Program-made: the position numbers and the translations under genes | From: Rhodanobacter denitrificans | GTDB lineage: Bacteria > Pseudomonadota > Gammaproteobacteria > Xanthomonadales > Rhodanobacteraceae | Length of the DNA stretch: 64,000 nt | Reading direction: 5' to 3' | NCBI GenBank assembly: GCA_003241385.1 | Contig: QFPO01000007.1 | Location: forward strand, 62,001-126,000 | The notes under the pieces: generated by a model | The model's database searches: none | What the model saw: the letters and a program-made list of their open reading frames with translations, nothing else | Told to the model about the DNA's origin: nothing | Shown here: positions 55,301 to 63,828 of the stretch, in pieces | How positions within the stretch are numbered: position 1 is the first letter of the stretch | Layout: every line of letters starts with the position of its first letter

Positions 55301-56294
55301 CACCGCGCCGGGCAGCGGCGCCGCTGCGATCCTCTCGGCCGGTTCGGCGACGACCGACGGCAACGGCTATGCCGCGGTCAGCGCGACCGCCAATGCGGTC
55401 ACCGGCAGCTATACCGTGCAGGCCGCGATCGGCGGCGTCGCGACGCCGACGACGTTCGCGCTCAGCAATACGCTCGGCAGCGGCGACGTCGGCGTGCGGC
55501 TGCAGGCCGGCCGCGATCACGTGCGACCCGGCCAGCTGATCGACTACGTGCTGACGGTGTTCAACGCGAGTGCCGCGCCGGCGACCTCGGTCGAGGTCGC
55601 CAGCCAGCTCGACGTCGCGCTCGACGCCGCGGCGACGCACTGGATCTGTCTCGACGCGCTCGCCAGCGGCTGCACGGCGGCCGGGCAGGGCGCGCTCGCC
55701 GACGACGGCCTCAGCCTGGCGCCGGGCGCGAGCGTCAGCTATCTGCTGACCAGTCCGGTGCGTCTGGACACGATCGAGCGGACCGTCGCCAGCACCGCCC
55801 TGGTCGATGCGCCGAACGATCCGAACGCGGCCAACGACCTCGACACGGCGACGACGACGATGGTGCTGTTCCGAGACGGACTGGAGCGCTACGGCGACGG
55901 TGCGGCCGGCGCGGCGTCCGAGCGCATGGCCGCGTGGCCGGCCGGACAGACGATCGTGCTCGATCTGCCGGCCGGCGGACCGGCCTGGCAGGTGGCCGTG
56001 CCGCTGCATCTGTTCGCCGGCGAGCGCGCGGTCGCGCGTCTCGAGTCGTTCCGCGCGGGCACGGTCGAGCGCCTGCGCCTGGTCGCCGTCGAGAACGGCG
56101 TCGAGCGTGCCGGCCCGTGGATCACCACGGCCGCGCGCATGACGCTGGCGCTCGATCCGGACGATACCGGCGCGGTGCTGCGGCTGAGCGCCGGCGATCG
56201 CTCGATGCAGCTGATGCTGACCGTGCCGCACGCCGCGTGGCGGCTGCAGCACGCCGAGACGCTCGGCGTGACGTTTGCGCCGTCGCTGCCGTAA
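52338..56294 (+). CDS. Large multidomain secreted protein with two DUF1566 domains
   Basis: A 1318-residue exported protein. The signal peptide (MRSTMWSLFLMLVPAVGSAG) is followed by two DUF1566 (Lcl-type) domains, about 105-260 and 290-425, each with WRLPSLDEL/WRLPNLKEL. Then come a short carboxypeptidase-regulatory-like segment, anchor-D/ASPM-type beta-domains near 530-570 and 835-945, an invasin-like Ig domain (about 955-1050, 'PVSGATVVFTAPGSG') and a DUF11-like domain (about 1055-1170). The motif LFRDGLE (1177-1183) precedes a final unrecognised beta-domain of about 130 residues. The modular Ig-like build suggests an adhesin or matrix protein. Expression is probably driven by the regulator upstream via the TGAA repeats. 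Confidence 0.88.
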   Translation: MRSTMWSLFLMLVPAVGSAGVPLQARNDSGQGQCYDAAGTVQSCALPGYRGEDGQHGRDAAAAGGLLVKVGGGDAGFDYTKIANNGSAVPPATVLGTAPASWACTRDNHTGLLWEIKVANAASPRHYEWGFHWYQPDPEHDGGNAGEPGGVELGCGFTLTCNTQAYVDYVNAQALCGRTDWRLPSLDELQDLADFGRSMFEDGALDPVYFADGGPFRGYNGNWTADTGHEPGPEFAYAINFADGTASTAPKGGLTGIRLVSGAAIESAGEPPLCVGIENPQIRPGTAGAYETDGAAVLDRRTGLVWDRCSIGQNFVDEAEGRCEGDTWKGDWQSAFLEVRARNAEGHLGHHDWRLPNLKELASLRERRCAMPILDARVFPDPDIEVHWTSTTNQNDPSGAFGMNFEFGHQLGLPKSFDSARLRLVRGGGTFGDHQSTVAYEIAGRVEGMLGTGLVLQLSTSDGGSEALTIAADGRFAFVRGVLPGQSYSVTIGAAPVPDQTCTVTAGSGTVGAADVEDVRVACAAPAPPVIRVEPPDLDFNLQQSGSQTRTIAIGNDGGGILSWSIDTAYEALPSTGRGAPADCQGGAGLIAHDDGSAESAYGGNAAWAGGVMIVDKFTPSSYPASVGAACFAFGGTNGVTSLAFEIVVFDDNGPGGAPGTELGALAVTATGIPPYPVATPVWQAFDLSSLYTTIDTGSVYVGLRWQPAQPQNVYVLADESTDRPPGHAGGYYWNYSGAGDWRPTQNAFAGYRAMLIRAIEAGPQAPPAGCESPAAVPWLTITPPAGTVNAGTESEVAIGINSAGLEPGDYRALLCVHSNDAGNSPVRVNVHLMVEPGEGALTLDPPTIAFGAVGIGASGVGTTTLRNTGSGTVQGIEVGAVAAPFARSGGTCPAGTFNLSAGTSCTLGYVFTPTAFGPAGAMVTIGSSAGAVELALSGSGAAGAPAVIAALGGGGQSTAVGHPFALPLAVQVRDVANNPVSGATVVFTAPGSGAAAILSAGSATTDGNGYAAVSATANAVTGSYTVQAAIGGVATPTTFALSNTLGSGDVGVRLQAGRDHVRPGQLIDYVLTVFNASAAPATSVEVASQLDVALDAAATHWICLDALASGCTAAGQGALADDGLSLAPGASVSYLLTSPVRLDTIERTVASTALVDAPNDPNAANDLDTATTTMVLFRDGLERYGDGAAGAASERMAAWPAGQTIVLDLPAGGPAWQVAVPLHLFAGERAVARLESFRAGTVERLRLVAVENGVERAGPWITTAARMTLALDPDDTGAVLRLSAGDRSMQLMLTVPHAAWRLQHAETLGVTFAPSLP

Positions 56295-56367
56295 CGAAAA
56301 GTCCCTTGCCGGTCGCGCCGTCGCGGCGCGGCCGGCCTCGCGGCCAAGGCCGCAAGGCCGCCGGATG

Positions 56368-56736
56368 TCAGGCCGGCGAATGCAGGCCGATCAGATTGCC
56401 TTCGGTGTCGCGGATCAACACGACGAATCCGTACCGGCCGATCGCCATCTTCGGACGGACCACCTCGCCGCCGGCGTCGGCGACGCGCGCGGCTTCGACC
56501 GCGCAGTCGGCACAACTGAAATAGACCATCACGCGGCTGCCGGCCGGCACGCCCGGCGCCTGCACCAGGGCGCCGCCGCAGCCGGCGCGATCCGGCGCCG
56601 CCGGAAACGCCCACATCGGCACGACCGGCGAATCGAGCGGCTCGAGCCGGACGTCGAGCACGGTCTCGTAGAAGCGCGTGGCACGCGCGATGTCCTCGAC
56701 GTAGATCTCGAACCAGCCGACCGGATTGCGCGCCAT
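56368..56736 (-). CDS. VOC (glyoxalase/bleomycin-resistance) family protein
   Basis: A 122-residue vicinal-oxygen-chelate protein. It has two beta-alpha-beta-beta-beta halves: 'NPVGWFEIYVEDIARATRFYETVLDVRLEPL' and 'SRVMVYFSCADCAVEAARVADAGGEVVRPKMAIGRYGFVVLIRDTEGNLIGLHS'. It belongs to the small 'predicted enzyme related to lactoylglutathione lyase' group; metal ligands would be a Glu near the start and Glu/His near the end. The substrate is unknown. It lies on the opposite strand between the second and third exoprotein blocks and looks unrelated to them. Confidence 0.88.
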   Translation of the reverse strand: MARNPVGWFEIYVEDIARATRFYETVLDVRLEPLDSPVVPMWAFPAAPDRAGCGGALVQAPGVPAGSRVMVYFSCADCAVEAARVADAGGEVVRPKMAIGRYGFVVLIRDTEGNLIGLHSPA

Positions 56737-56911
56737 CGTCTCGTCTCGGGATGATCGTTGCGGCCGCGATGATGCAGGCCGGCACCGCCGGCCTGCGTCG
56801 TCGGGCCGGTCGCCTTGCTGCGCATCATGCTACGCCTGCGCGGCAAGCGCTCCAATGTCCGCTCCGAATCCGTGCCGGCCGCCTCGTCGCTTTCCCGGCC
56901 GGGAAGCGGAC

Positions 56912-56919
56912 GCTACCCT
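56912..56919 (+). promoter_or_regulatory. -10-like element directly before the second regulator (leaderless type)
   Basis: GCTACCCT ends 6 nt before the ATG at 56926, matching the placement before the other two regulators. No Shine-Dalgarno is seen. Confidence 0.4.
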
Positions 56920-56925
56920 GCCGAC

Positions 56926-59307
56926 ATGAACCGGCCCGTCCTCCATTTCGGCGAGTGCAGCCTCGACATCGCCGCGCGCGAGCTGCGGCGCGCCGGCAGC
57001 CGCGTCGACCTGCCGCCGACCGTGTTCGACTGCATCGCCTATCTGGTCGCGCATCGCGATCGCGCGGTCGGTCGCGACGAGCTGGTCGCGGCGGTCTGGG
57101 GCAAGGCCAGCATCAGCGACACGATGCTCGGCAAGGCGATTCTCGCGGCACGCCGCGCGGTCGGTGACAGCGCCGATGCGCAGGCGCTGCTGCGCACGGT
57201 GCCGCGCTTCGGCTATCACTGGGTCGGCGCGGTGCACGAAGCGCCGTCGGCCGACGACGATCCGGCGCCGGTCGAGATGACCGCGCCGCCGCCGGCCGCC
57301 GCCACACCATCGGCGGCGCCGCCGCGCCGGCGTCGGGCGATCGCGATCGTCGTCGCGCTGGCGCTGCTGACCGCGATCGCCGCCGCCGCTGTCTGGCTGC
57401 GCGCGACCGGGCCGGCGCTCCCGGCCGCGTCGCCCGGTGACGGCCTGCCGGCCGATGCGATCGCGGTGCTGCCGGCCGAGGTCTCGGCGCCGGCCGAGGA
57501 CGCCTGGCTGCGCCTGGGCGTCATGGATCTGCTCGCCACGCGCCTGCGCGGCGCCGGCCTGCCGGTGCTGTCGAGCGACGGCATCGTCCGGCTGGTGCCG
57601 CCGGGCACCGAGGGCGAGGCGGCGGTCGGCGCGGTGCGCGCGGCCGTCGCGTTGCGCCATTTAGTACGGCCGGCGATGCGCCGCAACGGCGCGACCTGGA
57701 TCGCGCATGCCGACCTGATCGAGGCGGACGGTAGTGCCGATTCGCTGCAGGCCGTGGCGGCGACGCCGATCGCCGCGGCCGATGCACTCGCCGAACGTCT
57801 GCTCGGCCGGTTCGGCCGGCCGGTGCCGGCGGCGGCCGATGCGGTCGCGCCGTCGGCGACCGAGCTGATCCAGCGCATCGATGCGGCGCGCCTCGCCGAC
57901 GACATGAGCCAGGCGCGCGCGCTGATCGACGCGGCCGAACCCGCGCTGCGCGAGCTGCCGCCGGTGCGGCTGCGCGGCGCGCTGATCGATCTGCGCCTGG
58001 GCCGGTTCGCGCAGGGCCGCGCCGCGCTCGAGGCGCTGCGCGAGGCGGTGCCGGCCGAGGCCGATCCGGTGCTGCATGCGCGGATCCAGGACGGCCTGTG
58101 CGTCGCGTTCAACCGGCTCGGCGAGATGGACGCCGGTCTGGACGCCTGCGATCGCGCGATCGCGCTGGTCGAGTCGCGCAACGTGCCGAGCCTGCTCGGC
58201 CACGCCTACAACGACCGCGGCGTGATCCATGCGCGCATGCAGCGCCATGCGCAGGCCCAGGCCGATTTCGCACGCGCGCGCATCGCGCTGAACCTGGCCG
58301 GCGATCCGCTGCTGCTGGCGCGCGTAGACAGCAACGAGAGCACGCTGGAGATGGCGCAGGGCCGTCAGGCCGAGGCGCTGCCGATCCAGCAGCGCGCGGC
58401 GCGCCAGTTCGAGCGCTTCGGCATGATCGACGAGTATCTGATCTCGCTGGCCAACCAGATCAGCGCGCACCTGGCCCTGCTGCAGCCCGGGCCGGCGCTG
58501 GCCGCGAGCGAGCAGGGCTGGTCGCGGCTCGCGCGCGTGCAGGATCGCGACGTGCGCAACCTGTTCCGGCATCAACGCGCCGAGGCGCTGCAGGCCAACG
58601 GCCGGCTCGGCGAGGCGCGCATCCTGCTCGACGAGATGATCGGCGAGGCCGATGCCGGCCGCGACTGGCCGCAGCGCGCGCTGTCGCAGGTCAGTCTGGC
58701 CGGTCTGGACCTGCGGCTCGGCGAGCCGGAGACCGCGCTGCTGCTCGCGCGCCAGGCGCTGCCGCAGCTGCCGGGTCCTGAGTTCGACCGCTCGCGCGCG
58801 GCCGGCTGGCGGATCGCGACGCAGGCGCTGCAGACGCTCGGCCGCCTGCCCGAGGCGGCCGAAGAGGTCAGGGCGTTCGGTGCCTGGGCGGCGACCACCG
58901 ACGATGCGTTCGTCGCGCTCGACGCGCGGCTCGCCGAGGCGGGGCAGGCGGCCGCCGAACGCCGCGGCCGCGATGCGCGGCGTCTGTACGCGGCGGCGAT
59001 GGAGCAGGCGCGCCGGGCCGGCGCGCCGCCGGCCGTGATCGGTCGCGTCGTCGAGGCCCAGGCACTGTTTCTGCTCGGCGCGGGCGATCTGGCCGAAGCC
59101 AGCACGGTGATCGGCATCGGCGCGCGCCATGCCGATGCCGATTTCGATGCGGCCCTGCTCGAGGTGCGCCTGTACCATGCGCTCGGGCGGACCGAGGCCT
59201 GGCGCGAGGCCCTGGCGACCGCGCAGCGGCTGGCCGGCGAGCGACCGATCCCGCCGGCGCTGCTGCAGCCGCCCGGGCGCGAGCCGGCGCTCGGCGCCGG
59301 ACCGTGA
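56926..59307 (+). CDS. Membrane-bound winged-helix/TPR transcriptional regulator (copy 2)
   Basis: A 793-residue paralogue of the regulator at 49744. The winged helix covers 1-101 ('LPPTVFDCIAYLVAHRDRAVGRDELVAAVWGKASISDTMLGKAILAARRAVGD..RTVPRFGYHWV'), followed by a Pro/Ala linker, a TM helix (about 138-158, after the stop-transfer-like RRRRA) and a periplasmic TolB-N-like plus TPR region to the C-terminus (TAQRLAGERPIPPALL). The recognition-helix region differs from copy 1 (SISDTMLGKAIL against DVTDTLLAQTVM), consistent with the different repeat found downstream. It ends 151 bp before the next exoprotein gene. Confidence 0.9.
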   Translation: MNRPVLHFGECSLDIAARELRRAGSRVDLPPTVFDCIAYLVAHRDRAVGRDELVAAVWGKASISDTMLGKAILAARRAVGDSADAQALLRTVPRFGYHWVGAVHEAPSADDDPAPVEMTAPPPAAATPSAAPPRRRRAIAIVVALALLTAIAAAAVWLRATGPALPAASPGDGLPADAIAVLPAEVSAPAEDAWLRLGVMDLLATRLRGAGLPVLSSDGIVRLVPPGTEGEAAVGAVRAAVALRHLVRPAMRRNGATWIAHADLIEADGSADSLQAVAATPIAAADALAERLLGRFGRPVPAAADAVAPSATELIQRIDAARLADDMSQARALIDAAEPALRELPPVRLRGALIDLRLGRFAQGRAALEALREAVPAEADPVLHARIQDGLCVAFNRLGEMDAGLDACDRAIALVESRNVPSLLGHAYNDRGVIHARMQRHAQAQADFARARIALNLAGDPLLLARVDSNESTLEMAQGRQAEALPIQQRAARQFERFGMIDEYLISLANQISAHLALLQPGPALAASEQGWSRLARVQDRDVRNLFRHQRAEALQANGRLGEARILLDEMIGEADAGRDWPQRALSQVSLAGLDLRLGEPETALLLARQALPQLPGPEFDRSRAAGWRIATQALQTLGRLPEAAEEVRAFGAWAATTDDAFVALDARLAEAGQAAAERRGRDARRLYAAAMEQARRAGAPPAVIGRVVEAQALFLLGAGDLAEASTVIGIGARHADADFDAALLEVRLYHALGRTEAWREALATAQRLAGERPIPPALLQPPGREPALGAGP

Positions 59308-59320
59308 CGGCCTCCACCGC

Positions 59321-59364
59321 GCCGAACCGCGCCGGAACGGCCGCCGAACAGAACCGGAACAGGC
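59321..59364. promoter_or_regulatory. Four direct repeats of exact 11-bp period before exoprotein 59459
   Basis: GAAC occurs at 59324, 59335, 59346 and 59357, in units that alternate GCCGAAC and CCGGAAC, so there is also a 22-bp double repeat. The array begins 14 bp after the regulator stop and ends 94 bp before the exoprotein ATG. The word differs from the TGAA array before 52338 but the spacing is identical. Confidence 0.7.
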
Positions 59365-59458
59365 CCGGCATGGCCGGGTCGGGGCGGCCGGCCCATGCTC
59401 GGCCGGTCTCCCCGCCGGTCCGCCGTGCGGGACCGTCCCGACCGTTCCGGAGTTCTCG

Positions 59459-61312
59459 ATGAGCGCAACGCCTAATCCGTCCTCTCGCCGCCCGACGCTG
59501 CGGCTCGATCCGCTGGCGCTGTACCTGGCCTGCGCGCTGCTGGCGCAGCCGGTCGCCGTGCTGGCCGCCCCGGCCGGCGCGATCCTCGTCGAGAACTGCG
59601 CCGACTCGGGCGCCGGCAGCCTGCGCGCGGCGGTCGCCGCCGCGGACAGCGGCGCCGAGATCGACCTGTCGGGCCTGGTCTGCGACACGATCACGCTGAG
59701 CAGCGGCGCGATCGCGGTGACCGCGGCCGATCTGCAGCTGACCGGACCGGGTCGCCAGACGCTGACGATCAGCGGCGGCGACGTCGACCGCATCTTCGAA
59801 CACAGCGGGACCGGCACGCTGACGCTGCGTGGCCTGAGCCTGACCCACGGCAAGAGCAGCGGCGACGGCGGCTGTCTGCTGAGCGCCGGCCATCTGGCGC
59901 TCAGCGACGTCGCGATCACCGACTGCAGGGCCGCCGAAGCCGCCGTGCAGAACACCCGCGGTGGCGGCGCGGCGGTCGCCGGCAACGCGACGCTGACCGA
60001 CGTCGAGTTCGTCGACAACGTCGCCGACGGCAATCTGCTCGTGCGCGGCGGCGGCCTGGCCGTCGGCGGCAGCGTGCTCGCGACGCGCAGCCGCTTCGTC
60101 GACAACCGTGCGCACAGCCATACGGTCGACGGCGGCAACCCGTTCGGCAACGTCGCCGAGGGCGGCGGCCTGCGCGTCGGCGGCGACACCCAGCTGATCG
60201 ACAGCACGGTCAGCGGCAATGTCGCGTTCTCCGACAGCTACGAGGTGTTCGGCGGCGGCATCGCGGTCGGCACGCGCGACGGCGCCGCGCCGCTGGTCAC
60301 GCTCGACATGGACGGCACGCGCGTCGCCGGCAATACTGCCGAGAGCCAGTGCGGGGTCTGTGCGCCGCAGGGCGGCGGCATCTGGGCGCGCGGCGGCGGC
60401 AGCCTGAGCCGCGTCGACGTACTCGACAACGTCGTCACCTCGCCGGGCCACTACGGCGGCGGCGGCGGCCTGCGCTTCACCGGCACCGGCGCCGTGGTCG
60501 AGATCCTCGACAGCACGATCAGCGGCAACCGCGCCGCGTCGGCCGGCGGCGGCCTGATCGCGCCGGGGCAGGGCACGGTGACGCTGGAGCGGACCCGCAT
60601 CGTCGGCAACAGCGCCGGCAACGAGGGCGGCACCGACGAGGGCGGCGGCGGCATCCTGTCGTTCGGCGGCACGGTCAAGCTGAGCGCCAGCAGCGTCACC
60701 GGCAATACGGCCGGTGCCGACGGCGGCGGCCTGGCCCTGCTCTACATGGAATACGCACCGGCCGACTCGACGATCGTCAACAGCACGATCTCCGGCAACG
60801 GCGGCCGCGAGGGCGGCGGGGTCATGGTCAGCGGTGGACGCCTGCACGTCTCCAACAGCACGGTCGCGTTCAACGAAGCCACGCGCCGCGGGGCCGGCAT
60901 CAGCGGCGACGAGTACACCGAGACGGTCGAGCTGATCAGCACGATCGTCTCGGCCAACTCGACCGGCGGCCAGGCCAACCAGGTCTGGGTGTTCCCGAAG
61001 GCGATCGCCGGCTCGCACAATCTGATCGACAACGCCGGCGGCGCGCCGGCAACGATGCCGGCCGATACGATCACGCAGGACCCGCAGCTGCAGCCGCTCG
61101 CCGACAACGGCGGCCCGACGCCGACGCATGCGCTGGCCGAGGGCAGCCCGGCGATCGATGCCGGCACCAATTCGATCGGCCTGACCAGCGATCAGCGCGG
61201 CGGCGTCTTCGTGCGCGCGTACGGCGACGGCGTCGACATCGGCGCGTTCGAGGTGCAGCCGGTGGTCGTCGACCCGAAGGATCGGCTGTTCCACGACGGC
61301 TTCGAGCCCTGA
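59459..61312 (+). CDS. Secreted beta-helix protein with choice-of-anchor Q domain and terminal DGFE motif
   Basis: A 617-residue exported protein. An N-terminal hydrophobic signal (PLALYLACALLAQPVAVLAA, after a short basic lead) is followed by a beta-helix of STISGN/STVSGN-type rungs (about 70-520) and the anchor-Q block 'DNGGPTPTHALAEGSPAIDAG...DIGAFEV'. The chain ends RLFHDGFEP, so the (F)xDGFE motif is terminal here. It is homologous in build to the protein at 46835. A CCGGAG Shine-Dalgarno lies before the ATG. Placement after regulator copy 2 and its GAAC array suggests dedicated control. Confidence 0.86.
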   Translation: MSATPNPSSRRPTLRLDPLALYLACALLAQPVAVLAAPAGAILVENCADSGAGSLRAAVAAADSGAEIDLSGLVCDTITLSSGAIAVTAADLQLTGPGRQTLTISGGDVDRIFEHSGTGTLTLRGLSLTHGKSSGDGGCLLSAGHLALSDVAITDCRAAEAAVQNTRGGGAAVAGNATLTDVEFVDNVADGNLLVRGGGLAVGGSVLATRSRFVDNRAHSHTVDGGNPFGNVAEGGGLRVGGDTQLIDSTVSGNVAFSDSYEVFGGGIAVGTRDGAAPLVTLDMDGTRVAGNTAESQCGVCAPQGGGIWARGGGSLSRVDVLDNVVTSPGHYGGGGGLRFTGTGAVVEILDSTISGNRAASAGGGLIAPGQGTVTLERTRIVGNSAGNEGGTDEGGGGILSFGGTVKLSASSVTGNTAGADGGGLALLYMEYAPADSTIVNSTISGNGGREGGGVMVSGGRLHVSNSTVAFNEATRRGAGISGDEYTETVELISTIVSANSTGGQANQVWVFPKAIAGSHNLIDNAGGAPATMPADTITQDPQLQPLADNGGPTPTHALAEGSPAIDAGTNSIGLTSDQRGGVFVRAYGDGVDIGAFEVQPVVVDPKDRLFHDGFEP

Positions 61313-61456
61313 TCGAACGATGCCGGATGGCGGTGCGTCGCGCCGGCGCGAGACGGATCGTGCCGGCCGGCGTCGCGTTCGGCGATCGCCGATGATGGCG
61401 ATCGCTGCCCGGTGCCGAGCCGAGGGTCCCGCCCCCGCAGGCGCGCGGCGGCGGCC

Positions 61457-61465
61457 TGCTAACCT
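61457..61465 (+). promoter_or_regulatory. Extended -10 element directly before the third regulator (leaderless type)
   Basis: TGCTAACCT, an extended -10, ends 6 nt before the ATG at 61472; no Shine-Dalgarno is visible. The placement equals that before regulator copies 1 and 2. Confidence 0.5.
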
Positions 61466-61471
61466 GTCGGC

Positions 61472-63793
61472 ATGGCATCTTCGCTTTACCGATTCGGCCG
61501 CTTCCGACTGGACGCGCAGGCGCGTGAACTGTTCGAGGACGAGCGTCGCGTCAACCTGCCGCTCAGCACGATCGACTGTCTGATCCATCTGATCCGGCAC
61601 CGCGACCGCCCGGTCGGCCGCGACGAGCTGGCCGCGGCCGTCTGGGGCCGCGTCGACGTCAGCGAGGTCTCGCTCAATCATGCGGTGATGCGTCTGCGCC
61701 GCCTGCTCGGCGACACCGGCAACGATCAGCGCGTGATCCGCACGGTGCCGCGGCTCGGCTACCGCTGGGTCATGGACGGCACGGTCGAAGGCGAGGGCGA
61801 TCCGGACGTGTCCGCGATGCCGGCCGATCCGGCCGCACCGGTCGCGGCGCCGCAATCGCAGCCGCCACTGCAGTCGCGCTGGCGCGTCGCGCTCGCCGCG
61901 GTGCTCGCGGCGGCGGTGCTGCTCGGGGGCCTCGCGCTCTGGCGCAGCCGCCCGGCCGTCGAGCCGGCACCGGCGGCGCCGCTCGCGGCTCTTGTGCTGC
62001 CGGCAGCGGTCGACGCGCCCGAGGACTGGCGCTGGCTGCGGCTCGGCCTGCTCGATCTGATCTCCAGCCATCTGCAGCGCGGCGGCCTGGCGGCCGCGCC
62101 GAGCGAGACCGTGGTCGCCCTGCTCGAGGCGCACGGCGGCGAGGCCGGCATCGGCGCCCGCCACGATCTGGCGCACTGGCTGATCCGCCCCTCGGCGCGG
62201 CGGACCGGCGAGGGCTGGGCGGTCCGCGTCGAGGCCGACGACGGAACGCGCAGCGTGGTCGTCGAGACGCGCGCCGCCGATGCGGTCCAGGCGGCACGCG
62301 GCGCCGCCGACGAGCTGCTGATCAAGCTCGGCCGCACGCCGCCGGCCGACACCTCCGGCGATGCCTCGCTCGCGCAGGAGACCCTGCAGCGCCGCGTCAA
62401 CGCGGCGGTGCTGGCCGGCCAGGTCGACGTCGCGCGCGCGCTGATCGCCGAGGCCGCGCCGGCGCTGCGGGCCAGTCCCGAGATTGCGCTGAGCCAGGCC
62501 TCGATCGAGTTCTTCTCGGGCGCGTACGAGGCCTGCCGGCAGCAGACCGAGGCGCTGCTGGCGCGTCTGCCGGCCGACACCGGACCGGTACTGCGCGCGC
62601 GTGCGCTGAACACGTTGGGCGCGGCGTTCTTCCGGCTCGGCCGCATCGACGAGGCCGAGGCGGCCTATGCCGAATCGATCCGGCTGGTCGAGCGCGCCGA
62701 CGAACCGGGTGTGCTCGCGCGCGCCTACATCGGCATCGGCGGCGTTGCCAGCCAGCGCATGCAGCTGGAGGCCGCGGCGATCAGCTACGGCCGCGCGCGC
62801 ACGCTGCACGAGCTGCGCGGCGATGCGTTCGGCGTCGCCGCGGTCGATCTGAACCTCGGCCTCAACGCGATGCAGCGCGGCCAGCCGGCGGCCGCGCTGA
62901 CGCTGCTGCGCAGCGCCAGCGAGCGCTTCGAGAAGCTGGCCGCCGAGGATGCGCTGGCGGCGACGCTGGCGGCGATGGTCGACGTGCATCTGCTGCTGCT
63001 CGAGCCGGCCCAGGCACTGGCGCTGAGCGAGCGCTTCGGTCCGCTCCAGTCGCACGGCGGCAACCGGCGTCAGCGCTGGGAACTGACGCTCTCGCGCGCC
63101 GGCGCGCTGGCCGCCAACGGCCGGCTCGACGAGGCCGAGACGCTGATCGCACGGATCTTCGACGGTGCCGACCCGGTCGAGGACGCGCCGCTGCGGCTGC
63201 AGGCGACCAGTCTGGCGGCACGGATCGCGCTCTCGCGCGGCCGGCCGGCCAAGGCCGAGGAGCTGGCCAGTGCCGCGCTGACGCCGGCTCTGGAACTGCG
63301 CAGCCGGCTCGACTACGCCTGGACCTGGTCGACGCGGATCCGTGGACTGCAGGGCAGCGGCCGCACCGAAGCCGCGCGGGCCGAGGTGATGCGCCTGCTT
63401 GCGTGGAGCGAGGCCGACCCGAACCAGTCCGACCGGGTCTATGCCGCGCTCGCGCAGGCCGGCCAGGCGGCCGCCGAGGCCCGTGTCGACGAGGCGCTCG
63501 ATCACTATGCCGAGGCGCTGGACCGCGCGGCGCGGCGTGCGATCCCCGAGGAGCTGGTCGCGGTCGGGCAGCCCTACGTCGACCAGCTGCTCGCATCCGG
63601 CCGCATCGAGGAAGCCGTCGCGGTCAACGGGCGGATCGCGCCCTGGGCCGACCGCGACCTGCGTGCGGCCTGGAGCGAAGCGGCGGTCTATCGCGCGCTC
63701 GGCCAGGCCGCGCCGGCCGCCGCGGCGCAGGCGCGCGCACAGCGACTTGCCGGCGAGCGGGCCCTGCCGGAAGGGCTGGCCGCGCTGCCTTGA
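61472..63793 (+). CDS. Membrane-bound winged-helix/TPR transcriptional regulator (copy 3)
   Basis: A 773-residue paralogue of the two regulators upstream. The winged helix covers 1-101 ('LPLSTIDCLIHLIRHRDRPVGRDELAAAVWGRVDVSEVSLNHAVMRLRRLLGD..RTVPRLGYRWV'), the TM helix about 138-156, then a TolB-N-like segment and TPR helices, ending QRLAGERALPEGLAAL. The putative recognition helix (SEVSLNHAVMRL) again differs. It follows the second beta-helix gene by 159 bp and precedes the start of another gene at 63958 whose first residues resemble the exoprotein at 59459. Confidence 0.9.
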   Translation: MASSLYRFGRFRLDAQARELFEDERRVNLPLSTIDCLIHLIRHRDRPVGRDELAAAVWGRVDVSEVSLNHAVMRLRRLLGDTGNDQRVIRTVPRLGYRWVMDGTVEGEGDPDVSAMPADPAAPVAAPQSQPPLQSRWRVALAAVLAAAVLLGGLALWRSRPAVEPAPAAPLAALVLPAAVDAPEDWRWLRLGLLDLISSHLQRGGLAAAPSETVVALLEAHGGEAGIGARHDLAHWLIRPSARRTGEGWAVRVEADDGTRSVVVETRAADAVQAARGAADELLIKLGRTPPADTSGDASLAQETLQRRVNAAVLAGQVDVARALIAEAAPALRASPEIALSQASIEFFSGAYEACRQQTEALLARLPADTGPVLRARALNTLGAAFFRLGRIDEAEAAYAESIRLVERADEPGVLARAYIGIGGVASQRMQLEAAAISYGRARTLHELRGDAFGVAAVDLNLGLNAMQRGQPAAALTLLRSASERFEKLAAEDALAATLAAMVDVHLLLLEPAQALALSERFGPLQSHGGNRRQRWELTLSRAGALAANGRLDEAETLIARIFDGADPVEDAPLRLQATSLAARIALSRGRPAKAEELASAALTPALELRSRLDYAWTWSTRIRGLQGSGRTEAARAEVMRLLAWSEADPNQSDRVYAALAQAGQAAAEARVDEALDHYAEALDRAARRAIPEELVAVGQPYVDQLLASGRIEEAVAVNGRIAPWADRDLRAAWSEAAVYRALGQAAPAAAAQARAQRLAGERALPEGLAALP

Positions 63794-63828
63794 ACCGTCC
63801 GCACATCGGTCCTAACGCGCTTTTCGAT

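Noticed and set aside
58868..63505. Very long open frame on the minus strand opposite the exoprotein and regulator genes
   Set aside because: It is an antisense shadow typical of GC-rich DNA; its translation is low-complexity Arg/Ala/Gly sequence with no domains, while the plus strand encodes recognisable proteins. The long minus frames across 10555-16329 outside the true genes, and those at 41963-45637 and 53424-56252, were rejected for the same reason.
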